Source: Dryocola sp036489025 (lineage in GTDB: Bacteria > Pseudomonadota > Gammaproteobacteria > Enterobacterales > Enterobacteriaceae). From it: a stretch of 64,000 bases of DNA. The DNA lies in contig DASXGN010000028.1 in assembly GCA_036489025.1 (NCBI GenBank), positions 310,001 to 374,000 of the forward strand, in the 5' to 3' direction. The translations under genes were made by a program, and so were the position numbers. Below, in pieces: positions 24,368 through 33,422 of this stretch. The notes below the pieces were generated by a model. The model saw only the letters and a program-made list of their open reading frames with translations. It had not been told where the DNA came from and did not search any database. Positions within the stretch are counted from its first letter, which is position 1. Every line of letters starts with the position of its first letter.

Positions 24368-24933
24368 TTTAGTTTTTCCGTCAGGTTCAGTAATCGGGCG
24401 AGCAGCGCCTGGCGCTGCACATCGGTAATATTGTGATAGCCGCACAGGGTGGCAAACCACAGGCCGTCCGCGGCCAGTCGGCAAAGCAAAAGCTGCTCCG
24501 CAAACTCCGGTTCCGCGTCGTCCTGAGGAAGGGCGTTATTAATAAACAGCGCCCAGCTGTCGCGCAGCGAGGGATCGGCGAGCATTGCGGCAATCAGCGC
24601 CCGGTTTATCGCCTGTTCCTCATCCGGCATCATGCGTCCACAGGCGTTCAGATAGGCCCGCGTAGCGCTGCCCTCTGGGTTAGGATCGAGCGCCATTCCG
24701 GCGTTGACTTCATCGATCAGCTGCTGTTGCAGGTCGATAAACACGGCGTTAATCAGCTCGTCTTTGCTGGGGAAATGGTGCTGCAAGCCGCCTTTGCTGA
24801 TGCCGGTTCCTTTCACCACTTTATCCAGCGTCAGGCCGCCTAATCCTTCCGCAGCAATAATCTGCGCCGCGCAGTTCAGCAGCGTTTGTCGCAGCTGCTC
24901 GGGTGCCTTAGGGCGATGGTGTGCCAGGGTCAT
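24364..24933 (-). CDS. TetR-family repressor of the SMR pump
   Basis: A 189-residue TetR regulator: the helix-turn-helix is LTLDKVVKGTGISKGGLQHHFPSKDELINAV (about 34-64), the rest a helical ligand domain. The start ATG at 24933 lies directly after an inverted repeat; extension to 24993 would cross it. Translational coupling to the SMR gene suggests the repressor senses pump substrates. Downstream gene order and the operator imply autoregulation. Confidence 0.9.
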   Translation of the reverse strand: MTLAHHRPKAPEQLRQTLLNCAAQIIAAEGLGGLTLDKVVKGTGISKGGLQHHFPSKDELINAVFIDLQQQLIDEVNAGMALDPNPEGSATRAYLNACGRMMPDEEQAINRALIAAMLADPSLRDSWALFINNALPQDDAEPEFAEQLLLCRLAADGLWFATLCGYHNITDVQRQALLARLLNLTEKLK

Positions 24934-24937
24934 CGTT

Positions 24938-24961
24938 AACAATCCGTCCGTATGGATTGTT
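24938..24961. promoter_or_regulatory. TetR-type operator
   Basis: AACAATCC and GGATTGTT are perfect 8-base inverted arms separated by 8 bases, beginning four bases upstream of the tetR-type start codon. Size and position are typical of TetR-family operators. Confidence 0.8.
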
Positions 24962-25266
24962 TGATGATAACGGTAAATACCACCGTTTCGCAACCCTCAG
25001 CCCGACATGTTAAAGGCGAAATAATTTTCATTATCAATTGTTGGTGGTTAATATCGCCATAAATGTTAAGTGTGGTTTGATTCACTGTTTAATTTCTTAA
25101 CAATGGCTTGATTTGAATTGTAAATGGCGCATAAGTCCGAATTATATTCTTTAAGTGTTTTAACGGTTGATTTATGATACCGGTAACATTGAGGGCGCTA
25201 ATTTACCTTAACAGTGCAGCCTCTCGTGGATAGTAGTTTTGATTCACACAACCTGTGAGGTGGGGC
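24962..25266. other. AT-rich regulatory region upstream of nfrB
   Basis: About 300 bases without a gene. It is clearly AT-rich, with several TTAA and ATTATC-like blocks, as expected for promoter DNA between the divergent tetR and nfrB genes. I could not assign a specific regulator or a convincing small RNA. Confidence 0.5.
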
Positions 25267-27492
25267 ATGGACTGGCTGGTCGATTATTTTTCTACGTATC
25301 TTTATGGCCTGAAGGTTATTGCCATTACTTTGGCAATACTGATGCTTATCAGCGGAATAGACGATCTGTTTATCGACATCGTGTACTGGTCACGCCGCCT
25401 CTGGCGGGCCTGCACCGTCTACCGCAAAAACGATCATTTAAGCTATAAGGCGCTCTACGAGCCCGAAGAGAAAGCGCTGGCGATCATGGTGCCCGCGTGG
25501 AATGAAACCGGCGTTATCGGTAACATGGCAAGCCTCGCCGCCAATACGCTGGACTACGAAAACTATCATATTTTTGTCGGCACCTATCCCAACGACCCGG
25601 ACACCCAGCGCGACGTCGATGAAGTGTGTGCGCTGTTTCCAAACGTTCACAAGGTGGTATGCGCAAGGCCCGGGCCGACCAGCAAAGCCGACTGTCTGAA
25701 CAACATCCTCGACGCAATTTTGCAGTTCGAACGCAATGCAAAATTCAGCTTTTCCGGTTTTATCCTCCACGACGCGGAAGACGTTATTTCCCCGATGGAG
25801 CTGCGCCTGTTCAATTTCCTGGTGGCGAGAAAAGACCTCATCCAGATACCGGTTTATCCGTTTGAACGTGAATGGCACCATTTCACCAGCCTGAGCTACC
25901 TGGACGAGTTCTCCGAGCTGCACGGCAAAGACGTGCCGGTGCGTGAAGCGCTTGCGGGCCAGGTTCCAAGCGCGGGGGTGGGCACCTGCTTTAGCCGCCG
26001 CGCCGTGCTGGCGCTGATGGCCGACGGTGACGGTATAGCCTTTGACGAACAGAGCCTGACCGAAGACTACGACATCGGTTTCCGCCTGCGCCAGAAGGGC
26101 ATGGAGGAAATCTTCTGCCGCTTCCCGGTGATTAACGACGACGAGACTAAACCGGTGCCGTTCGGGCAGCGGGCGAGAACCGCCAACGTTATCTGCGTGC
26201 GTGAATATTTCCCCGATACCTACACCACCGCGGTGCGACAGAAATCTCGCTGGATTATCGGCATCGTCTTTCAGGGGTTTAAAACTCACCGCTGGAGCAG
26301 CAGCCCGATCCTCAACTATTTCCTCTGGCGCGACCGCAAAGGGGCGATAGCCAACTTCCTCAGCTTCGCCGCCATGCTGGTCATGATCCAGCTGCTGGCG
26401 CTGATGGCCTACCAGCACACCGTAACCGGTGCCTGGCAGTTCCTGTCTATTTTTGTCGGCGGCAGCTGGCTTACCACGCTGCTGTGGATCAACTTCTTCC
26501 TGATGTCGAACCGTATGCTCCAGCGCATTATCTTCGTGACCGGCTACTACGGGCTGTGGCAGGGGCTGATGGCAATCCCGCGCCTGTTCTGGGGTAACGT
26601 CATTAACTTTATGGCCAACTGGCGCGCTATTCGGCAGGTTATCCAGCATGGCGATCCGCGCCGCGTGGCCTGGGATAAAACGACGCACGACTTCCCGACG
26701 GTCAACGCCAATCGCGCCCTGCGCCCGCTGGGGCAAATTTTGGTCGAGCGCGGCGTCATTACGCCAGCCCAGCTTGAGGAAGTGCTGATGAACCGCACGC
26801 CGGGCCTCAAGCTCGGCGGCTGCATGGTACAGCAGGGCTTAATTAGCCCGCAGCAGCTGGCCCAGGCGCTGGCGGAGCAGGTCAGCGTGCCGATGGAGCC
26901 TCTCGATTTCCGCGATCTCGACCCCGGCATCATTCACCAGGTCCCGGGCAAGGTCGCCCTGCATTATGCCGTGCTGCCGCTGCGCAAAGAAAACGGCGGG
27001 CTGGTCTTCGGCAGCGAAAGCGCTATCGACCCGGTTTCCCTGGCCGCGCTGTCGCGCAAGGTACACTGTAAAGTGAGCTACGTTATCGTCCCTCGCGGGC
27101 AGGTTGTGGTAGGGCTGCGCTACTGGTACGGTCATCAGCAGGTGCAGGAACATCAGCAGCTGCTGGAACGCGCCGTCAGCGCGGGTTTCTTAAGCAAAGC
27201 CGATGCCAAAAAGATTTGGGGAGAATACGTTGCCGGGCAAATCTTCTTCGCGGAAGTGCTGGTCAGCGAACACAAGCTGGACGACGCGGTGCTGCGTGCC
27301 GTGCTGCTGCGCTACGAGCACAGCGATATGCTGTTTGGTGAGTTCCTCGTTCAGGAAGGCGTGGTCAGTCAGGAAGCGGTCGACAACGCGCTCGACCGCC
27401 AGCGCAAGCTCCAGCCTTCGTTGAACAGCCTGCTGCACAAGGCGGGCATTGGCAGCCTGCAGCTGTCTCGCCTGGCGGGGGAAGGGCTATGA
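25267..27492 (+). CDS. nfrB: NfrB, inner-membrane glycosyltransferase with c-di-GMP-binding C-terminus
   Basis: A 741-residue protein matching E. coli NfrB. An N-terminal helix (about 10-35) is followed by a GT2 glycosyltransferase domain with IMVPAWNETGVIGNM (about 73), HDAEDVISPMELRLF (about 167), and QKSRWIIGIVFQGF (about 326), then several membrane helices (about 360-470), and a C-terminal MshEN-type region with repeated LGQILVERGVITPAQLEEV and GGCMVQQGLISPQQLAQAL. E. coli NfrB makes a secreted ManNAc-based glycan when c-di-GMP is bound, and the glycan serves as phage N4's first receptor. The ATG has GGTGGGG upstream. It overlaps nfrA by four bases. Confidence 0.93.
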   Translation: MDWLVDYFSTYLYGLKVIAITLAILMLISGIDDLFIDIVYWSRRLWRACTVYRKNDHLSYKALYEPEEKALAIMVPAWNETGVIGNMASLAANTLDYENYHIFVGTYPNDPDTQRDVDEVCALFPNVHKVVCARPGPTSKADCLNNILDAILQFERNAKFSFSGFILHDAEDVISPMELRLFNFLVARKDLIQIPVYPFEREWHHFTSLSYLDEFSELHGKDVPVREALAGQVPSAGVGTCFSRRAVLALMADGDGIAFDEQSLTEDYDIGFRLRQKGMEEIFCRFPVINDDETKPVPFGQRARTANVICVREYFPDTYTTAVRQKSRWIIGIVFQGFKTHRWSSSPILNYFLWRDRKGAIANFLSFAAMLVMIQLLALMAYQHTVTGAWQFLSIFVGGSWLTTLLWINFFLMSNRMLQRIIFVTGYYGLWQGLMAIPRLFWGNVINFMANWRAIRQVIQHGDPRRVAWDKTTHDFPTVNANRALRPLGQILVERGVITPAQLEEVLMNRTPGLKLGGCMVQQGLISPQQLAQALAEQVSVPMEPLDFRDLDPGIIHQVPGKVALHYAVLPLRKENGGLVFGSESAIDPVSLAALSRKVHCKVSYVIVPRGQVVVGLRYWYGHQQVQEHQQLLERAVSAGFLSKADAKKIWGEYVAGQIFFAEVLVSEHKLDDAVLRAVLLRYEHSDMLFGEFLVQEGVVSQEAVDNALDRQRKLQPSLNSLLHKAGIGSLQLSRLAGEGL

Positions 27493-30296
27493 AATTTTCC
27501 CGTACTCCGCTCGCCGCGCTAATTTGCGGCCTGCTGATTTCCGCCCCCGTTTTAGCCGCGCCGGACGGTTATCGTCAGGAGCTTGGCCTGAGCGATTACA
27601 GCTATTTCAAGATCTACCCGCATCTGCAGCGTGCCCAGAAGGCAATGAAAGAGAACAACGAAGCACAGGCGATTAAAAGCTTTAAGCACGCCCATGAAAT
27701 GGCTCCGGATAGCGTGCGCCTTACGCTCTGGCTGGCGGAAGCCTATCGCCATTTCGGCCATGACGACCAGGCCCGTGCGCTGCTCGATGAACAGCTGCGT
27801 AAAACGCCGAAAGATAAAGATGTTCACCTGGCTCGCGACGCGATCCCGATGCCTGAAATTGAGGTAAAAACGGTGGCTGAACTGCTGGCGCTGCAAACCG
27901 CGTGCGATGCTGAACCGTCCATTCGCTGCCGCGGCGAAGTGGGCAGGCATGCCATCAGCCTTGGTCAGCTCAACGTAGCGAAGGCGCAGCTCTCGGACAG
28001 GGCGTTTTCCCGCTCGCCGCAGGGCCGGCAGCTGGTCGACGAACTGTCACAGCGTGCCATCTTCCTTCAGCAGTGGCAGGTGGCCGATCAAAGCTTTGCC
28101 CTGCTTGACCAGCAGCAAACGCTGAACGAGGCGCAGTACCAGCAGTGGTTTGCCATCCTGCTGTTTATGCAGCGTGATGAACGCATTCTTGATTTGCAGC
28201 GCCAGGGCGTGATGAACACGCCGGGCATGCAGCTGGCCTACGCCCAGTCGCTGGCGCAGCGTAAAGCCATTAAACCTTTGCAGCGCTATCTTGCCGCCCA
28301 CCGTCCGCGGTTTAACGACGTCAATGAAGAGAATAACTGGCTGCGGCTGCTGGCGACGTACAGCCCCGAACCCGGCAAGGCCGTAGCGGAGTGGGAAGTT
28401 AAGTATCCGGCAAACAGCCAGTACATGCTGGACACGCTGCTGCCGATTCGGATGCAGCAAAAAGACTGGCAGGGTGCGGCCGAGCTGCTGAACAAATTCC
28501 CTGCGGACAAAGCGCTCGAGCAGCGTCTGGAACTTAGCCTTGCTCGCAACGATCGTGCGCAAAGCGCAAAAATCATCGCCCGGATTATTCATTCCAGAAA
28601 GCTGTCGCCCCGCGAACTGGATAAATTCAGCTACCATCTTGTCACCCTGGGCGAAGGTCGTGCCGCCAGCGAGCTGCTGCTGAAATCCTGGCCGTTCGCA
28701 CAGGCTGGCAGCCTGCAAAAAACGCTCAGTGAGCGGCTTTATTCACAGCTTTACGCGCACCCGGAGTGGCTAAGCGCGCAGGAAAAAACTCGCCTGGCAC
28801 AGCCTTTAGCCACCCCGGAGCTGCGTATGCAGCAGGCGCGTCTGTTCGGCGGCAATGAGCAATGCAGCGTAGTGATTAACCTGCTGGGCGATATGGCGCA
28901 GAGCTACGACGCACAAAGCTGGGCGCACCTGGCGGAATGCTATCAGCACACCGCGCCGGGAGTAGCCGTCTACGCCGCGCAGCAGGCGGCTGAACGGGAC
29001 TCTGCGCCGTATTACCAGCGCCAGGTCGCCTGGCTGGCCTTTGCGACGGAAGATTATGCGCTTGCTCGCGATAGCTGGGCGAAAATCCCGCCTAAAGAAA
29101 TGGCCGACGACGACGTGGTGGCCGCAGCGCGTAGCGCCTGGCTGGCCGGAGACGGCAAAGCCGAATCATACTGGAAGGATATTGCCTGGCAGCGCGCCAT
29201 GCCGGAAATCGATTTCGAAACGGCTCCCGTGCAGGACGATGCGGAGAAAGGTTTTGCGCTGGTTCGCCAAAACGACATGGCCGGTGCGCGTGCCGCATTT
29301 GAAAAGGCGCTGGCTGTCAGTCCTGACTCACCGGAAATCCTCCGCCAGCTGGCGTATGCCAGTCAACGTCTGGACGACAAGCCGCAGGCTCTCCGCTACA
29401 GCAGGCGCGTGGTGGACGACATCGATAATACTTTAACGCCGGGCGAGAGCCTGACGAACAAACAGCGGGAAGAGCGCTTTGCCTTCCGCCGCGTCAACGA
29501 AGATACCGCCCGCCGCTGGACGTTCTCTTTTGACAGCTCGTTAGGGCTGACGAAAAGCTCAGGGAACAGCGTCGGCTCCGATCCGAACGCTCCGCGCGGA
29601 AAAAGTAACCGCAGCTACGGCCAGACAGAAGCAGAATATCGCGTCGGCCATAATCAGATTGTGGAGGGCGATCTGCTCTCCGTATATGGCCGAGTTTTCG
29701 CCGGCAGCGCCGGGCACAGCAATATTGCGCCAATTTATCAGCCCACGCTGGGCCTCGGCGTGCGCTGGAAGCCGCTGCGCGAACGGACGATTTTTCTCGC
29801 GGTTGAGCAGCAGCTGCCGTTAGATCGTCACACCTCGGAGCCTGACATGATGCTGCGCGCCAGCGCGTCGTTCCTCAACGATGGCAAATACAGCGACGAC
29901 TGGCACCCAACGGGCAACGGCTGGTTCGCGCAGAATCTCTACCTTGATGCGGCCCATTACGTGAAGCAGGACTACCAGCTTTATACCGCCGACTACCGCG
30001 CCAGCTGGCACCATAAACTGAGCGGTCACCAGACGCTGGAGCCCTATGCCCACGTGCAGTTCAACAGCACGACCCACACGCCTTATTACGCCGACGGCGA
30101 GAAATATCGCCTCTACCGCGACACCACGCTCGAAGGGGTGGGCGTGCGCTTCAACCATTGGTTTGGCGAGTCGCACTACAAAGCCTTCCCGCACAAAGCG
30201 AGCGTAGGACTTGAGTATCAGCATGTTTCCGGCGGTCATCATCGCGATACGGATTCTAAAAACAGTCTTTTCCTGACTCTGGGAGTGCGCTGGTAG
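27489..30296 (+). CDS. nfrA: NfrA, outer-membrane exopolysaccharide porin and phage N4 receptor
   Basis: A 935-residue exported protein with a signal peptide (about 1-22, ISAPVLAAP). The long middle is made of TPR-like helical repeats (FKHAHEMAPDSVRLTLWLAEAYRHFG and many others, to about 630), and the last 300 residues are beta-rich (RWTFSFDSSLGL ... FLTLGVRW), forming an outer-membrane barrel like BcsC/PgaA. In E. coli NfrA exports the NfrB glycan and is bound by phage N4. Slightly shorter than the E. coli protein (990). Start overlaps the nfrB stop (ATGA). Confidence 0.92.
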   Translation: MKFSRTPLAALICGLLISAPVLAAPDGYRQELGLSDYSYFKIYPHLQRAQKAMKENNEAQAIKSFKHAHEMAPDSVRLTLWLAEAYRHFGHDDQARALLDEQLRKTPKDKDVHLARDAIPMPEIEVKTVAELLALQTACDAEPSIRCRGEVGRHAISLGQLNVAKAQLSDRAFSRSPQGRQLVDELSQRAIFLQQWQVADQSFALLDQQQTLNEAQYQQWFAILLFMQRDERILDLQRQGVMNTPGMQLAYAQSLAQRKAIKPLQRYLAAHRPRFNDVNEENNWLRLLATYSPEPGKAVAEWEVKYPANSQYMLDTLLPIRMQQKDWQGAAELLNKFPADKALEQRLELSLARNDRAQSAKIIARIIHSRKLSPRELDKFSYHLVTLGEGRAASELLLKSWPFAQAGSLQKTLSERLYSQLYAHPEWLSAQEKTRLAQPLATPELRMQQARLFGGNEQCSVVINLLGDMAQSYDAQSWAHLAECYQHTAPGVAVYAAQQAAERDSAPYYQRQVAWLAFATEDYALARDSWAKIPPKEMADDDVVAAARSAWLAGDGKAESYWKDIAWQRAMPEIDFETAPVQDDAEKGFALVRQNDMAGARAAFEKALAVSPDSPEILRQLAYASQRLDDKPQALRYSRRVVDDIDNTLTPGESLTNKQREERFAFRRVNEDTARRWTFSFDSSLGLTKSSGNSVGSDPNAPRGKSNRSYGQTEAEYRVGHNQIVEGDLLSVYGRVFAGSAGHSNIAPIYQPTLGLGVRWKPLRERTIFLAVEQQLPLDRHTSEPDMMLRASASFLNDGKYSDDWHPTGNGWFAQNLYLDAAHYVKQDYQLYTADYRASWHHKLSGHQTLEPYAHVQFNSTTHTPYYADGEKYRLYRDTTLEGVGVRFNHWFGESHYKAFPHKASVGLEYQHVSGGHHRDTDSKNSLFLTLGVRW

Positions 30297-31171
30297 TGAA
30301 AATTATTCCTTCTTTATTCCTCACAGCAGCCCTGCTGGCCGCGCCGCTTGTTCACGCCATGAACGCGGTGATGTACCAGCCGCAGCTGCGCGATATGTCG
30401 ATGACCGACGGGCAGTGGCAGACCATGCTGCATCAGCTCAAAATGCAGGGCATCGACACCCTGGTGCTGCAATGGAGCCGCTACGGCGATGCGTTTCGAG
30501 AAAGCGAATCACGAAGCTGGCTGGAACATAAGGCTAAGCTGGCGAGCGATAGCAATATGAAGCTGGTGCTGGGCCTGGCAGCCGACGAGCATTTCTTTGC
30601 CAGGCAGAAGCAGCCTCTTGCCGCGCGGGAAAACTACCTCAATCTTTTACGTGCCGACGATGTGGCCGTGGCTAAGCGCTGGGTTGAGGTCCTCGGCCAG
30701 GAGAACATTGCGGGCTGGTACATCAGCGGCGAGCTTGACGATCTGAACTGGCGTACCCCGCAGATGCAGCAGGCCGCGCTGGACTGGCTGAGCAAAACCC
30801 GGCGCTCGCTGGCGCAGGTGGCAGATAAGCCGGTGGCCGTCAGCAGCTTCTTCTCCGGAAATATGGCTCCTGAGTCGTGGTCAAAATGGGTCGGGGCCTT
30901 GAATCAGAGCGGCGTGAAAATGTGGGTGCAAGACGGTTCCGGCACGCAAACTTTGCCGCCTGCGGCGCGCGAGCTGTATATGAGAGCTCCTGCCGCCGGG
31001 CAAATCGTTGAGCTATTTCGTCAGCAAAAGCAGGCGAAGGGTTTTAGCGCCACCGCGCTGGCTACGCCGCAGCAGCACCATTGGCTGGGCACGCCGCTGC
31101 CTGCCGGGCAGGACAGAATCTATTTCTCGCTTCGCTATATGGATGTCGCACAGGGCGTGCTGCAGTTCTAA
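30296..31171 (+). CDS. ybcH: YbcH, exported DUF4434 protein of the nfr operon
   Basis: A 291-residue protein starting at a GTG whose first base is the last base of the nfrA stop. Signal peptide about 1-21 (AAPLVHAM). The domain is a TIM-barrel-like DUF4434, with LVLQWSRYGD (about 57), LVLGLAADEHFF (about 90) and GWYISGELDDLNW (about 140) suggesting a glycosidase-type active site. E. coli ybcH lies beside nfrA; its role is unproven, but trimming or processing the NfrB glycan in the periplasm is a reasonable guess. Confidence 0.85.
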   Translation: MKIIPSLFLTAALLAAPLVHAMNAVMYQPQLRDMSMTDGQWQTMLHQLKMQGIDTLVLQWSRYGDAFRESESRSWLEHKAKLASDSNMKLVLGLAADEHFFARQKQPLAARENYLNLLRADDVAVAKRWVEVLGQENIAGWYISGELDDLNWRTPQMQQAALDWLSKTRRSLAQVADKPVAVSSFFSGNMAPESWSKWVGALNQSGVKMWVQDGSGTQTLPPAARELYMRAPAAGQIVELFRQQKQAKGFSATALATPQQHHWLGTPLPAGQDRIYFSLRYMDVAQGVLQF

Positions 31172-31335
31172 GGCAGATAGTTATCGTGAAGCGAAAATAC
31201 ATAGCATTCGCGCCGTCACTAAACTCGTTTTTTGAGATAGTGTCGGCGGATCATGCATTATTATTAATGTTTATGACTTAGAGGCTTTGCCTGGAATAGC
31301 GCTAAGAAAGCACTTTGAAAACATTAAGAGATACC

Positions 31336-32229
31336 ATGATCAATATTTTTAAAGCAAAAATAGACGTCCAGACGGATACATTGCAAAGCGCGATCGGCAA
31401 AAAAAACCACAATCAAAGCCTGTCAAACAAAACGCTAAGCAAGCTGGCTACAATATCCAACTCCCATTATGACCTTAAAAAAGGAGAGGCTAATTTTATT
31501 TTTGAGGGTAAAGAATTATCTGGAAAAATAAACTCTCGCGGGATTTGTGTGTTACTGGCACATTTCAACGAAATCAAAAAGACAGAGACTAATCCGCTTA
31601 TCACCAGCCATATCGATAAGTGGACAAATACTGCCCAGAAATTACTTTCTCAAAATGAGAGTGCGAATAATCAAGGAAAGTCAATTGGCAAAGGTGCAAG
31701 AGGTGTGGTTTATAAGCAAGATGGTTTTGTCATCAAGGTAATACAAGATTTTAATAGGGATGAAGCATTACATGAAACAAAAATGTGCAATGCATACTCT
31801 GCAACAACCGGTCAGGAAAGACCTGAAGCCACTCTTGTTGGCAAAAACATAAAAATGCCATTTGTAAGCGGCGTAAAACCGAATAACAAGGACACACTTA
31901 AAGGCGTTCTCGATATGTTTGAGAAGGGATTTTTTATGGGGGATGCAAAACCATCCAATTTCGTAAGAACGAGTGAATGCAATATTTTCCCGGTTGATTT
32001 TGGTCTGGTTTTTACCCGAGATAAACTTGCAACTCTCCCCGTTGGTATCAAGAAAGCGATAATATCTGATTATGCTAAAGGTGGATTTCGCTACATTCCA
32101 TCGGAAATAAAAAGTGAATATGTTTCCAGCATCAAAGTGCTTGATGAGTCACTTGGCAGACAAAGCCCTATAAGGAAAATGAACACCAAAGAACTTACTA
32201 AAGCCGGTTTTGTAGCCACTTTCGAATAG
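31336..32229 (+). CDS. protein kinase of the type III effector type (OspG/NleH/HopBF1-like), horizontally acquired
   Basis: A 297-residue protein with a small kinase core in its C-terminal half. Visible in order: glycine loop IGKGARGVVYK (about 123-133), VIKV Lys (about 138), GDAKPSN (about 205-211; catalytic Asp and Asn), and VDFGLVF (about 222-228; DFG). The first 110 residues are polar and lack known domains, as for secretion/chaperone regions of effectors. Such compact kinases are type III effectors of Shigella, Yersinia, E. coli and plant pathogens. The sequence is strikingly AT-rich next to GC-rich neighbours. The ATG at 31336 follows AAGAGA; a TTG at 31315 is in frame. No secretion genes are in the window. 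Confidence 0.78.
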   Translation: MINIFKAKIDVQTDTLQSAIGKKNHNQSLSNKTLSKLATISNSHYDLKKGEANFIFEGKELSGKINSRGICVLLAHFNEIKKTETNPLITSHIDKWTNTAQKLLSQNESANNQGKSIGKGARGVVYKQDGFVIKVIQDFNRDEALHETKMCNAYSATTGQERPEATLVGKNIKMPFVSGVKPNNKDTLKGVLDMFEKGFFMGDAKPSNFVRTSECNIFPVDFGLVFTRDKLATLPVGIKKAIISDYAKGGFRYIPSEIKSEYVSSIKVLDESLGRQSPIRKMNTKELTKAGFVATFE

Positions 32230-32256
32230 CACGCCCTGGGCCATACTTTAGCGAAA

Positions 32257-32284
32257 GAATCCACGCATGCGCGTGGATTCTTTT
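32257..32284 (+). terminator. intrinsic terminator after the kinase gene
   Basis: GAATCCACGC and GCGTGGATTC make a perfect 10-base-pair stem with the 4-base loop ATGC, followed by TTTT. It also lies just past the end of the convergent oxidase operon. Confidence 0.85.
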
Positions 32285-32286
32285 GT

Positions 32287-32409
32287 TCAGGATTTAAACC
32301 CGGCGGCGTTCATCAACAGCCGGAAGAACATGCCGACTGCCGCCAGCGCCAGCACGCTGCCGCCCCATAACACCACCATCCACATCATACGTTTGCTGAA
32401 CTGTTTCAT
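32287..32409 (-). CDS. CydX-like small subunit (DUF2474) of the bd-type oxidase
   Basis: A 40-residue protein (MKQFSKRMMWMVVLWGGSVL... FKS) with one transmembrane helix (about 9-32). Its ATG shares one base with the stop of the subunit II gene (TGATG), so it is translated with it. DUF2474/CydX-type peptides are third subunits that stabilise bd oxidases. The Trp-rich start of the helix is typical of DUF2474. Confidence 0.85.
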   Translation of the reverse strand: MKQFSKRMMWMVVLWGGSVLALAAVGMFFRLLMNAAGFKS

Positions 32410-33422
32410 CAGTGGTATCCCTCGCCGGGCTGCACTTTGCCGCGGAACACGTAGTAGCTCCAGAAGGTGTAGACCAGAATAATGGGAATAATAAACAGCG
32501 CGCCAACCAGCATGAAGCCCTGGCTTTGCGGCGGCGCCGCGGCCTGCCACAGCGTGACGGTCGGCGGAATGATGTACGGCCAGATGCTGATGCCGAGGCC
32601 GCTAAAACCGAGAAACACCAGCGCCAGCGTCAGCACAAACGGCGTGCTGTGCAGGCCGGTTTCGCTGCCCGCGCTGCGCCAGAGCCATGCGCTGCACAGC
32701 ACGACCAGCAGCGGAACCGGCAGCAGCCAGAACAGATTTGGCAGGCTGAACCAGCGGATGGCAATTGACGGGTGCACCAGCGGCGTCCAGACGCTGATAA
32801 TCGCCATGACGATCAGCAGCGCAAGCAGCAAAGGCTTCACCAGATCGCGCATTCTTTTCAGCAGCGGATCTTCGCTTTTCATCACCAGCCAGCTTGCGCC
32901 GAGCAGGGCATAGGCCACAACCAGCCCAACGCCGCAGAACAGATTGAACGGCGTAAGCCAGTCGAGCTGCGTTCCGGCGAAGGTGCGTCCTACAACCGGG
33001 AATCCGGAGATCACCGCCCCGACCACGACTCCCTGGCAGAACGTCGCCAGGATTGACCCGCCAATAAAGGCTTTATCCCAGAAAGGCCGGTGCGCAGGCG
33101 TGGCTTTAAAACGAAACTCAAACGCCACGCCGCGGAAAATCAGCCCGATCAGCATCAGCGACAGCGGAATGGTCAGCGCGTCCACGATCGTCGCGTAGGC
33201 CAGCGGGAACGCGCCGAACAGCGCCGCACCGCCGAGCACCAGCCAGGTTTCGTTGCCGTCCCATACCGGGGCGACGCTGTTAACCATCACGTCGCGATCT
33301 TCAGCGCCGCGAATGAAGGGGAAGAGGATGCCAATGCCTAAATCAAAACCGTCCATCACGATATACATCAGCGTGGCAAAGACGATAATCACGAACCAAA
33401 TGACGGAAAGATCGATGCCCAT
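32409..33422 (-). CDS. cytochrome bd-type (CIO) ubiquinol oxidase subunit II
   Basis: A 337-residue polytopic protein of the CydB family, beginning DLSVIWFVIIVFATLMYIVMDGFDLGIGILFPF with the conserved Asp-Gly-Phe-Asp-Leu-Gly, then VAPVWDGNETWLVLGGAALFGAFP. It forms the membrane dimer with subunit I. The start overlaps the subunit I stop by one base (TAATG). Similarity is to the CioB/AppC-partner branch rather than housekeeping CydB, judged from its partner's short Q-loop and the DUF2474 gene. Confidence 0.9.
   Translation of the reverse strand: MGIDLSVIWFVIIVFATLMYIVMDGFDLGIGILFPFIRGAEDRDVMVNSVAPVWDGNETWLVLGGAALFGAFPLAYATIVDALTIPLSLMLIGLIFRGVAFEFRFKATPAHRPFWDKAFIGGSILATFCQGVVVGAVISGFPVVGRTFAGTQLDWLTPFNLFCGVGLVVAYALLGASWLVMKSEDPLLKRMRDLVKPLLLALLIVMAIISVWTPLVHPSIAIRWFSLPNLFWLLPVPLLVVLCSAWLWRSAGSETGLHSTPFVLTLALVFLGFSGLGISIWPYIIPPTVTLWQAAAPPQSQGFMLVGALFIIPIILVYTFWSYYVFRGKVQPGEGYH

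Noticed and set aside
25438..26736. 430-codon minus-strand frame over nfrB
   Set aside because: Antisense shadow of nfrB, which agrees with its E. coli counterpart; no ribosome site or family motif on the minus strand.
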